From Fictibacillus nanhaiensis (lineage in GTDB: Bacteria; Bacillota; Bacilli; Bacillales; Fictibacillaceae), in contig JAFHKR010000038.1 of assembly GCA_017052515.1 (NCBI GenBank), positions 372,001 to 436,000 of the forward strand: a stretch of 64,000 bases of DNA, in the 5' to 3' direction. A program made the translations under genes and the position numbers. Within the stretch, counting starts at the first letter, position 1. Every line of letters starts with the position of its first letter. Shown in pieces: positions 54,542 through 62,495 of this stretch. The notes below the pieces were generated by a model, which worked only from the letters and a program-made list of their open reading frames with translations, was not told the origin of the DNA and searched no databases.

Positions 54542-55789
54542 ATGACAACTATTTACCTGGATAAAAATAGTTATTTTAAAAATTTAGATAATATAGGGAA
54601 GACTAGGTATTGTAAAAAAATTGGGTTTTCAACTTTACTATTTGGTATTTATACTACCTTAATACCACTTGATCAGGTAATGAATTTTAATGGTAGTGGA
54701 ACAATCAATCGATATCTTGGAATTATGGTAATGATATCAATATTATTTGGTCTATTAATAAACAAAAAGAAATTTGTTTTAAAACGTGAATATATACCTG
54801 TTTTATTACTAGTTTTTGTTGGGTTATCCTCCTATTTTTGGTCAATAAATCAAAGCACAACACTAACTACAATTATAAGGTTTTTATCGCTGGTATCTTT
54901 TTATATTGTATGTACTAATAGGCTTTATACTAATATAGAGAAGGCATTTATAAAATTTTGCATAGTACTTGGTGGAGTTATCGTAGCTATATATTTAATA
55001 AATACGAGTGATACATTTAACAATCGGGTTTTTATTGTAACAAATAGTGGAGAAGCTGCGGATCCTAATAGTATTTCCTCGACGTTAGCTATTTGTATGA
55101 TAGTATTGCTGGATTATTTACTCCGTACAAAAAAAAGAAAAATTATCCTTTTAGTGATAATTTCTATGTTAATAGTTTTATATGCAATGTTATTAACGGG
55201 ATCCAGAGGTGGTATGATCGGGTTAATAATAGGAAGTTTAATATATTTGATACTAACTTTTCGGATTGTAGAAATATCAAAAAAGAGAGTGTTTATAGTC
55301 TGTTCTATTATATTTATATCTCTTTTTACTGTACTTGGATCAGGATTGTTAACAAAGCATATTAATGTAGAAGTAATAGAAAGAATGACATTAGCAAGTG
55401 CAGTAGAGACCGGCGGTACAGGACGTTTTAGCATTTGGCAAAACGCATTAATTCAAATTTATGAGAAACTATTTATTGGTTATGGTTTTGGTACGGGTCC
55501 GAATGTATTGGAACATTATTATGGGACTTATATTGGTATGCATAATGATAGTATTTCAATATTAATAGGAACTGGAGTTATTGGTTTTTTTCTTTTTTTA
55601 CTATTTATAATAAAAAATATTAGAAAATGCTTTGTGAAAAAGGATGTTTTAACACTAACGTTGTTAATAATGGTGTTAATATCTGGTTTAACCTTAGATT
55701 ATATTTTACACAAAAATTTTTGGAATGTAATGATTTATTCACAAATAGGATTAGGACTCGTTTCCTCGATACCAAACAGATCTGTGTAA
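54542..55789 (+). CDS. O-antigen polymerase/ligase-like membrane protein (Wzy type)
   Basis: 415 residues with about ten to twelve membrane helices. The central Wzy/RfaL signature region includes LLTGSRGGMIGLIIG. A periplasmic-type loop has VETGGTGRFSIWQNALIQIY followed by FIGYGFGTGPN, and HNDSISILIGTGVIG comes next. It would polymerise repeat units flipped by the Wzx at 57590. ATG 54542 is 6 bases after AAGGTG; the GTG three codons before overlaps that site. Confidence 0.88.
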   Translation: MTTIYLDKNSYFKNLDNIGKTRYCKKIGFSTLLFGIYTTLIPLDQVMNFNGSGTINRYLGIMVMISILFGLLINKKKFVLKREYIPVLLLVFVGLSSYFWSINQSTTLTTIIRFLSLVSFYIVCTNRLYTNIEKAFIKFCIVLGGVIVAIYLINTSDTFNNRVFIVTNSGEAADPNSISSTLAICMIVLLDYLLRTKKRKIILLVIISMLIVLYAMLLTGSRGGMIGLIIGSLIYLILTFRIVEISKKRVFIVCSIIFISLFTVLGSGLLTKHINVEVIERMTLASAVETGGTGRFSIWQNALIQIYEKLFIGYGFGTGPNVLEHYYGTYIGMHNDSISILIGTGVIGFFLFLLFIIKNIRKCFVKKDVLTLTLLIMVLISGLTLDYILHKNFWNVMIYSQIGLGLVSSIPNRSV

Positions 55790-55880
55790 TATATTTTAAT
55801 ACCAGTACATTTTCTCAAAGATAACTGTCCAGTTATATAGAAGGGACAATTAATAAATTATTGTTTGGAGGTATTTAATA

Positions 55881-57590
55881 ATGACATGGACGTTATCAAT
55901 TAAAAATATTAATGAATCAAAATATATTGCCAGTGAAGATAATTCAAGTTTAAATTTTGAAGTGTTTACAAATTTTTCGCCAAGATTTATTAACGATAAA
56001 GTTTATTTAGACACGGACGAATATACAGCAGTATTGGATGGAGTGGTTTTAAACTCAAAAGATTTAATGCAAGAATATAAAAGTAGTACACTTTCAGAAT
56101 ATTTGATTGCTGCTTACCAAAAAAATGGTCAGTCGTTTATAAATGATCTACGAGGTTCATATAATGGATGCTTTTTTGATAAGAAAAAAAATATCTGGTT
56201 TATTTTTGTAAACCATTTTGGGGATCGGCCTTTATTTTACTATAAAAATAGAGATGAGTTGATTATATCTTCCGATTTTAAAGAGGTTTTAGATTGCTCA
56301 AGGCGTGTGGATGGAAAATATAAGTATAATGAAATGGCTGCTTATTCTATTTTAACTTACGGATTTATGATTGATGATTCAACACACATTGAAGGAATAA
56401 AACGTTTATTACCGGGAAGATATATTCAAATCAACAAAGGGAACTTTAATGTTGAGAAGTATTTTGAATTAAGTAATAAAGAGATACAAAGTATAAGTTT
56501 TACTGATGCTATCGAAGAATTAGATATTAAATTTCGAAAAGCAGTCAAGCGAATATTTGATAAAGATTTAGAATATGGTTATCAGTCTCATCTAGCAGAT
56601 ATGAGTGGTGGACTAGACGCTCGAATGGTTTCCTGGGTAGCGCATGAGATGGGTTATAGTAATATAACAAATATATGTTATTCACAGTCTCAAGCAAAAG
56701 AGTGGCGGGCTGCCTTAAATGTTTCGAATGCATTGGGAAATGACTTTATTTATATGCCACTTGATAAGTGTAACTTTATTTACGATATTGAAAAATTGGT
56801 TTCTTTAAACTATGGCTTGTCGTTTTATGCAGGTATAACTGGAGGTGAAAGGTTATTATCATATTTACATAATAATACTTTTGGACTTGAAATGACAGGA
56901 CAATTAGGGGATGTAATAGTAGGTAGTTATACAACAGGAAAACCAAAGCATAGTCCCCCAAATTTTAAAGATAATAAGTATTCTAATTACTTAAATTATG
57001 AATTTAATAAGGAAATTTTTGATGAATATGATAATCATGAAATGTTTACTCTTTACAATAGAGGTTTTTTAGGCATTTTAAGTTCACATTTAATAAGGAA
57101 TAAATATATAGACGCAGTATCACCTTTTCTTGATATAGATTTACTTATGTTCTGCTTGAGTTTGCCACTTGAATATCGTGTTAATCATAAATTATATCAT
57201 GCATGGATTGTTCGTAAATATCCGATATGTGCAGAAATCCCAACATCAAATTACGAAGGACCTGTTAAGGAAAATATGGAATGGATTAATATGAGAAGAA
57301 AGTTAAAAAAAGGATCCATATTTTATTCGCGTAATATATTAAAAAAACTAGGTTTGAATGTAAAAGAGAGCCCTGCAACTATGAACCCTATGGATTATTG
57401 GTATAAAAATGATATAAAGGTAAGAGAATTCATTAATAATTATTTTGAAGAAAATAAGAAACGTATACTTCCAGCGTCGAAGTTATCTGTGGATATGGAT
57501 AACCTATTTTACAATGGAAATACAATAGAAAAATTATTGATATTAACAGTTTTAGCCTCATATAAATTATTTGAAATAAATGGTGAATAA
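55881..57590 (+). CDS. Asparagine-synthase-like protein in capsule cluster
   Basis: 569 residues. An N-terminal Ntn-hydrolase-like domain (DRPLFYYKNRDELIISSDFKEV) and a C-terminal ATP-pyrophosphatase domain with MSGGLDAR at 241-248. Two features depart from AsnB: there is no Cys2 (the protein starts MTWTLS), so glutamine hydrolysis is unlikely, and the P-loop SGGxDS reads SGGLDA. Similar proteins occur in polysaccharide loci, where amidation of uronic acids or other ligations is suspected. GGAGG lies 8 bases before the ATG. The last base is shared with the Wzx start. Confidence 0.75.
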   Translation: MTWTLSIKNINESKYIASEDNSSLNFEVFTNFSPRFINDKVYLDTDEYTAVLDGVVLNSKDLMQEYKSSTLSEYLIAAYQKNGQSFINDLRGSYNGCFFDKKKNIWFIFVNHFGDRPLFYYKNRDELIISSDFKEVLDCSRRVDGKYKYNEMAAYSILTYGFMIDDSTHIEGIKRLLPGRYIQINKGNFNVEKYFELSNKEIQSISFTDAIEELDIKFRKAVKRIFDKDLEYGYQSHLADMSGGLDARMVSWVAHEMGYSNITNICYSQSQAKEWRAALNVSNALGNDFIYMPLDKCNFIYDIEKLVSLNYGLSFYAGITGGERLLSYLHNNTFGLEMTGQLGDVIVGSYTTGKPKHSPPNFKDNKYSNYLNYEFNKEIFDEYDNHEMFTLYNRGFLGILSSHLIRNKYIDAVSPFLDIDLLMFCLSLPLEYRVNHKLYHAWIVRKYPICAEIPTSNYEGPVKENMEWINMRRKLKKGSIFYSRNILKKLGLNVKESPATMNPMDYWYKNDIKVREFINNYFEENKKRILPASKLSVDMDNLFYNGNTIEKLLILTVLASYKLFEINGE

Positions 57591-58882
57591 TGATGAACAG
57601 TCTTAAAGGTGATATTATTAAGTTAATAAAAACTGGATTTTTTCACATATTCACCTCACAAGTAATTAACAAAATTTTACTCTTTAGCACCGTACTAATT
57701 TTAGTAAGGATTGTTTCGAAAACTGATTACGGTATATATTCTTACTCAAATAATATCGTTTCAATGTTTTTGTTATTAAATGGACTGGGAGCAGTATCTG
57801 GGCTTTTACAGTTTGGAAGTGAGAATAGAAAAAATCCCGATAAATTATTAGCTTATTCTCAGTTCGCTAGAAAAGTAGGAATTATGGCAAGTCTTTTTAT
57901 ATCTCTATTAATATCCTTATATGCCATATTCATAGATACTAATATTGAAGGAGTAACTACACTTCTATTATTAATGTCATTTCTTCCTTTGACACAATAT
58001 TTATATTCTTATATCGAAATAGGGTTTCGGATAAGGTTACAAAATAAATTATTTTCAATGTTAAGCATTCTAAATAGTGTATTAGTCCTGATTTTTACAC
58101 TGATTGGTGCAACTCTCTTTGGAATAACTGGAGTAGTTGTTTGTCAATATATAGGATTTTTTCTTTCAATTCTTTTTGCAATGTTTATAGCTAATAGAAA
58201 AGGACATTTAAAGAATACAACACTAAAATTAACTTATAAAGAAAAAAAACAGTTTGTTAAATTATCTTTTATTTCAAGCTTAAGTAATGCAATATCACAG
58301 ATGCTTTATTTAATTGATGTTTTGATAATTGGTATTATTATTCAGAGTACATTAGTAATCGCTTCTTATAAAACTGCGACAGTAATACCTTTTGCAATTT
58401 TATTTATACCAATGGCCATTATTACTTATATTTACCCTTATTTTGCATCACACAATAACGATAGGGAATGGATTCGATCAAATTATTTAAAACTAATTAA
58501 AGGTTTAATATTATTAAACGGTATTATTTCAATCGGAATGTATATTGGAGCACCTTGGATAATAGGATTTTTATTTGGCGATGAGTATATGAGTGCGGTA
58601 GAGCCATTTCGAGTACTAGCGATAGGATACTTTATTGCTGCTACATTTCGAATCCCTTCTGGGAATGTTTTAGTTACCCTCAGAAGAGTTTCATTTAATT
58701 TTTATAATGCTCTGATATCAGGAATTTTCAATGTAATATTAAATGTTTTGCTAATTTCTAAATTTGGTTCAATTGGTGCTGCATATTCTACCGTTGGAGT
58801 ATATATTATATCATCATTAATATCTACTATTTATTTATATAAAATATTGTACAAGGACAAAAAAATATTACCTGAGATTTAA
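57590..58882 (+). CDS. Wzx-type polysaccharide flippase
   Basis: A MOP-superfamily oligosaccharide flippase of 430 residues with about 12-14 membrane helices and positively charged loops. N-terminal FFHIFTSQVINKILLFSTVL, then VRIVSKTDYGIYSYSNN, and LISKFGSIGAAYSTVGVYII near the C-terminus, are typical. It moves the lipid-linked repeat unit outwards for Wzy. It overlaps the previous stop (TAATG); the ATG three bases later may be used. It is the last intact gene of the cluster. Confidence 0.9.
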   Translation: MMNSLKGDIIKLIKTGFFHIFTSQVINKILLFSTVLILVRIVSKTDYGIYSYSNNIVSMFLLLNGLGAVSGLLQFGSENRKNPDKLLAYSQFARKVGIMASLFISLLISLYAIFIDTNIEGVTTLLLLMSFLPLTQYLYSYIEIGFRIRLQNKLFSMLSILNSVLVLIFTLIGATLFGITGVVVCQYIGFFLSILFAMFIANRKGHLKNTTLKLTYKEKKQFVKLSFISSLSNAISQMLYLIDVLIIGIIIQSTLVIASYKTATVIPFAILFIPMAIITYIYPYFASHNNDREWIRSNYLKLIKGLILLNGIISIGMYIGAPWIIGFLFGDEYMSAVEPFRVLAIGYFIAATFRIPSGNVLVTLRRVSFNFYNALISGIFNVILNVLLISKFGSIGAAYSTVGVYIISSLISTIYLYKILYKDKKILPEI

Positions 58883-58922
58883 ACAATAATACCAAATCTT
58901 TAAAAGTTTGTAATAAAACTAG

Positions 58923-59141
58923 TTGCTTGGTAAAAAGGAGAAAAACAGAATCCCTAGTATGGTTTACTATGTTAAACCAATGCACAAACAAGAAGCATTT
59001 TCATACTTAGAATTTGCTGAAAGTGAATTTGAAGTAACTAATCGCTTGTGTGATACAATTCTTTCTTTACCAATGCATCCATATTTAACTGAGGAAGAAA
59101 TTGATAAAGTATGTAATGTAATAAATAACTTTATCAAATAA
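58923..59141 (+). pseudogene. C-terminal remnant of a DegT-family aminotransferase (WbpE-like)
   Basis: Only the last 60 or so residues survive: PSMVYYVKPMHKQEAFSYLE then LSLPMHPYLTEEEIDKV, the hallmark end of WbpE/PglE-type aminotransferases. The PLP lysine and the rest are gone. The leader codons before it look random. It is not the same gene as the intact aminotransferase at 48017. Confidence 0.75.
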
Positions 59142-59198
59142 TAGGGAGTTTAATTAAATAATATTCTGTTCTGTTTAGTTTCATTTGAGGAGGACCAC

Positions 59199-59740
59199 AT
59201 GGCGTTAAAATATGCATTATTAATGGCAATTTGTACTGAAAGTGGTAAACATGCTGCAATTGCAGGCAGGGGCTAATTTTATTATAGAAAAGCTAATCGC
59301 TCTTTCACTAGAAGATCCGGATGAAACATTAAAAAGGCAATAGAGAAAAACGTAAAAGTAAGTGCACGTGACCAAAACTGATTTAACAAATCAATCAAAA
59401 TTAGAGAAGCAGTAGATGATGAGAGATTCGGTCGCGTTCTAGATGGAACAGCTCATATTCGTTGGAATAGAGGAAAAGAACACTTTACTCAAGCACCTTG
59501 GCATGAAAATTGGGTGCAAGACGGTGGAGCATTAATGAACCAATGTATCCATAACATGGACCTATTGCGTTGGATAATGGGTGGAGAGGTTGAAGAAGTA
59601 GTGGTATGACTGATATCCTCAAACACGGTTTATTGAGGATGAAGACCTTGGAATGGCTTTAATCAAATTTTCGAATGGAAGCTATGGTATTGTTGAAGGA
59701 AAAACAAATATTTTCCCTACAAATTTAGAAAAAACCTCAG
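59199..59740 (+). pseudogene. Gfo/Idh/MocA oxidoreductase remnant (WbpB-like)
   Basis: It keeps a perfect TGAGGAGG ribosome-binding site and ATG (59199), but the frame is broken several times. Recognisable pieces in order are MAICTESGKHAAIA, KLIALSLEDPDETLKK, KNVKVSA, REAVDDERFGRVLDG, DGGALMNQCIHNMDLLRW and GMALIKFSNGSYGIVEGKTN. These fall in different frames with in-frame stops, and the NAD-binding start is deleted. Intact homologues oxidise UDP-N-acetylglucosamine uronates. With the WbpE-like remnant it marks a lost 3-amino-uronic-acid pathway. Confidence 0.8.
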
Positions 59741-59772
59741 GGAAGCACGGGGACGTTCGTGCTTCCTTTTTG
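59740..59772. repeat. REP-like hairpin repeat, copy 1
   Basis: GGAAGCACG GGGACGTT CGTGCTTCC followed by T5: a nine-base stem of the family also seen at 60978, 61041 and 61252. It sits at the end of the oxidoreductase remnant. Confidence 0.65.
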
Positions 59773-59844
59773 TTTTCTTTGGAGTTAATGACGAGTTAAA
59801 GTGGCTAATATTCGCTGTAATTAATTGACCAAAACTTGCTGGAT

Positions 59845-60030
59845 ATGCGTGTGGTTATTAATCTGTCTCCTGCAGAACAAAAGAGGAACGGTCCGTTGTT
59901 TGATCTCTCCATTGCACTTGGAGTGCTAAAAAGTGGAGAGTTTTTAAAGGACGACATATCCACCGATGCTGGTTTTATCGGCTATCTGTCTTTGGATGGA
60001 ACGATCCTAGCAATGCAAGAAAATTGTAAT
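59845..60030 (+). pseudogene. ComM/YifB (Mg-chelatase-like ATPase) fragment
   Basis: Encodes RVVINLSPAEQKRNGPLFDL, then SIALGVLKSGEF and GFIGYLSLDGTI, an internal piece of the N-terminal ComM domain. Its ends abut unrelated sequence: the REP-like repeat before and a lipase remnant after. There is no ribosome-binding site. The rest of comM is absent from the window. Confidence 0.7.
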
Positions 60031-60846
60031 TAGTTTTGTAATTCTTCTAAGTTTATTGGTAACAGGAGCTCCAAAGTCAGAAGCAACAAGTCCATGGAAA
60101 GCAAGTCCTTATGAAGCCTTATATTTTAGTCATCTCGTCTATGATGCGCCATTAGCAATATATAAGGGAAGCTGGGTAACTGCAACTTTAGTTTAAAAAA
60201 GTTTAGTCCTAAAATGAATAAAGATTGGGCTGAAATCACAGGGAAGGGGTATTACAAGTCATATAAGAATAAACTTTCTCAATATGGAAACGCGATTGGT
60301 GTGGGCAGATATCGGTTATACATGGCAGGATCTGAGAGTAAAACAGGTTTTTATGGTGCCATATTTAAAGATGTATATGCAAACAAATATATTGTAGCCT
60401 ACGCAGGGACAAATGATTTTCGTGATGTAAAAAGCGATTTGCAGCTTACTACAAAAATATACTCTAAAGGAGTAGCGCAAAAGAAGTATGCTAGAATAGT
60501 AGCTTCATGGGTTCCAGCTAATTCACAGATTGTTTTTACTGGACACTCATTAGGAGGATATTTAGCTTCAGTTATGTCCATGGAAACAGGTAAACCAAGT
60601 ATCGTATTTAACTCTCCAGGTTTTGGTCCTGCGTATGAGAGCAAAGCAAAAAGATCGAAAAATATCCAATTTATTACCCGCCATACCTTTAAGAAAGATC
60701 CAATAAGTCAATACGGTTATCAAAAAGGAATTAAACAGTATTATTATGGTAGTTCCGTATATCGTTCTCCATTCGAATATGGAATTCCTAAGTTCTCTAT
60801 GCATACCTTAAAAAACTTTTATACCGTGTCATTAAATCAAAAATAG
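60016..60846 (+). pseudogene. Class 3 lipase-like gene with disrupted 5' end
   Basis: From 60214 an open frame of 210 residues carries the alpha/beta-hydrolase elbow VFTGHSLGGYLASVMS and GTNDFRDVKSDLQL, a lipase-3/Mbeg1-like protein. Upstream, in another frame, lies a would-be secretion signal (KKIVISFVILLSLLV) and the expected N-terminus (SPYEALYFSHLVYDAP), without a start codon and separated by a frameshift near 60170-60200. The 5' end joins the ComM fragment directly. The ATG at 60214 lacks a ribosome-binding site, so expression is doubtful. Confidence 0.65.
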
Positions 60847-60868
60847 TACATATTATTTTAAGTTTAGA

Positions 60869-60901
60869 TTACCCTTCAAAGTGGCTTTGAAGGGTTTTTA
60901 A
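60869..60901 (+). terminator. Terminator after the lipase remnant
   Basis: ACCCTTCAAAG and CTTTGAAGGGT with a three-base loop and T5. Confidence 0.9.
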
Positions 60902-60977
60902 TTTACAAACTCCCATTTATGCTATGGATCTAATTCTACATTTCAAAAAATGAATGGTTCATTAAATAAATTAAAGC

Positions 60978-60999
60978 ACTGGGACGGTTCTCGCGCTTA
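60978..60999. repeat. REP-like repeat, copy 2 (partial)
   Basis: GGGACGGTTCTCGCGCTT, the right half of the repeat core. Confidence 0.55.
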
Positions 61000-61040
61000 T
61001 ACTTAATGAGGGGAATAAATAATATTCTTAGGGGGATAAG

Positions 61041-61068
61041 GGAAGCACGAGGATGTTCTCAAGCTTAC
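61041..61068. repeat. REP-like repeat, copy 3 (diverged)
   Basis: GGAAGCACGAGGATGTTCTC followed by AAGCTTAC, same orientation as copy 1. Confidence 0.55.
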
Positions 61069-61251
61069 TTCTCAATAAATAATAAACAGGTTTACAGTTT
61101 TATTTTTCAACTTTAAGCTTGTTACTGTCTTTGTCTACGATGTACTGATTCTTTTCATACATCAGAAAAACGAAAAAAATCAAAGGGATTCAAAAAGGCA
61201 GATAGCGGGGTTTTGGAGATATCGGCTAGTCTTGTGTTAAGGCGTAGGGCA

Positions 61252-61280
61252 GGGAACGAGAGAACCATCCCTGTGCTTCC
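61252..61280. repeat. REP-like repeat, copy 4 (inverted)
   Basis: Reads GGAAGCACAGGGATGGTTCT on the minus strand. Confidence 0.6.
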
Positions 61281-61507
61281 AAGATTCAAACTTATATATC
61301 GATTTACAGCAATTTAAATATTTTATAAGATTGGAGTATATTGCTGTTTAACGAGCAAGTTGCACTTCTTATGAAACTCTGACCTAATTTATGAAATGTA
61401 ATGAAAAAAGATACTAAAGTATTAAAATGAGGCTTAGGACAATACCGATATACGCACACCATTTAAATATTCTTCAATAATTTTTCTATAAAAGGATTTG
61501 ATAGTTT

Positions 61508-62128
61508 ATGGTGTTACAGAATCTCAAAGTCATTAGAGATCAATTAAAGTCCAATTCTTGGACTGTAGATGCTTTCCTATTTACGTATAAACAACAAGAT
61601 TTTGTTGTACTTGTAAAGTTGTATCCAGATACAAAAAGCAAGCAAGATCCGTATGCTATCGTCAGGCTGGAGTTCCTCAAGAGGCCCAAAATGGTGGAGA
61701 GCTATTCGACCTACGCAACTCTATACAAAATACATATCTCTGATTTGAAATTATTTAGAGCGTTTTTTGGTATTGAATACGGTGAAAATCTTGGCAATAT
61801 ACTAAAACAGTTTACAGACCACTTTGCAACATTTATTCCAGATCATATAAGTGCTAATAATAATCCAGTTTTGAAGGAAGCCGTCTTAACATCTTTGGAT
61901 AGAACAGACCCTAATCCCGGTAGATATTGCATTGGAATCAGAAGGAACGGATATAAAAAAGATGGCAGTCCAGCCCAAAGAACCCCTGAAAATAACCAAA
62001 AAGCAGCATTACTAATACCCGAATTACACGGAAAAATAGACGATAATTCATTGAGTTTTCGTTTTTCCGAAGACCAAATCTTAGAAAAAACAATGGACGA
62101 AATTTATATGCAATGGTTAAAGCGATAG
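61508..62128 (+). CDS. Hypothetical protein, possibly DUF6037
   Basis: 206 residues, soluble. The N-terminal half has helix then beta strands (LQNLKVIRDQLKSNSWTVDA, then FLFTYKQQDFVVLVKLY); FRAFFGIEYGENLGNIL follows near 78, and the C-terminal half is polar (GRYCIGIRRNGYKKDGSPAQ). From memory it resembles DUF6037 proteins, which are sparsely distributed and of unknown function. AAAGGA lies 11 bases before the ATG. It is the only intact gene in a remnant-rich zone, flanked by repeats and an IS fragment. Confidence 0.6.
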   Translation: MVLQNLKVIRDQLKSNSWTVDAFLFTYKQQDFVVLVKLYPDTKSKQDPYAIVRLEFLKRPKMVESYSTYATLYKIHISDLKLFRAFFGIEYGENLGNILKQFTDHFATFIPDHISANNNPVLKEAVLTSLDRTDPNPGRYCIGIRRNGYKKDGSPAQRTPENNQKAALLIPELHGKIDDNSLSFRFSEDQILEKTMDEIYMQWLKR

Positions 62129-62171
62129 TGAAGCAAAGGAACGGTTGAGCCCAGTGAAAAAGTAGGCTTTT

Positions 62172-62495
62172 AGGGATGCATTACCAGATGAAGCAATACT
62201 AACAATCACTGAAAGAACACGGGATCACCCAAAGCATGTCCCGCAAGGGGAACTGTTTGGATAACGCAGCCATGGAAAGCTTTTATGCGTACTGGTATTG
62301 AAATCAGAATTGCTTTATTTAAACGAGTTTGAGAGCATGGAACATTTTAAGCGTGAACTGGAGTTTTATATCCAATATTATAATCACAAAAGGATTAAGG
62401 CAAAATTAAAAGGCATGAGCCCGGTTCAATACCGTACTCATGCCCTTACAGCTGTCTAATGAAATAATCGTGTCTAACTTATAGGGGTCACTTCA
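62172..62495 (+). mobile_element. Left-truncated IS3-family (IS150-group) remnant
   Basis: The C-terminal part of an IS3-type OrfB transposase: [47 protein letters not shown], then [10 protein letters not shown] and [11 protein letters not shown]. An in-frame stop after KQY and a frameshift after AMESFYAY kill it. The catalytic Glu of DDE is the E of AMESF; the two Asp regions are missing. The right inverted repeat TGTCTAACTTATAGGGGTCA lies at 62471-62490, perhaps extending to 62495. No left end is found. Confidence 0.8.

Larger units (their letters stand above)
60902..61507. other. 600-base non-coding stretch with REP-like repeats
   Basis: No gene is visible. It holds three repeat copies listed separately and A/T-rich filler. 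A promoter for the gene at 61508 is not obvious. Confidence 0.5.

Noticed and set aside
59836-60033. 65-aa open frame as a real small gene
   Set aside because: It is an internal ComM piece with no start signal.
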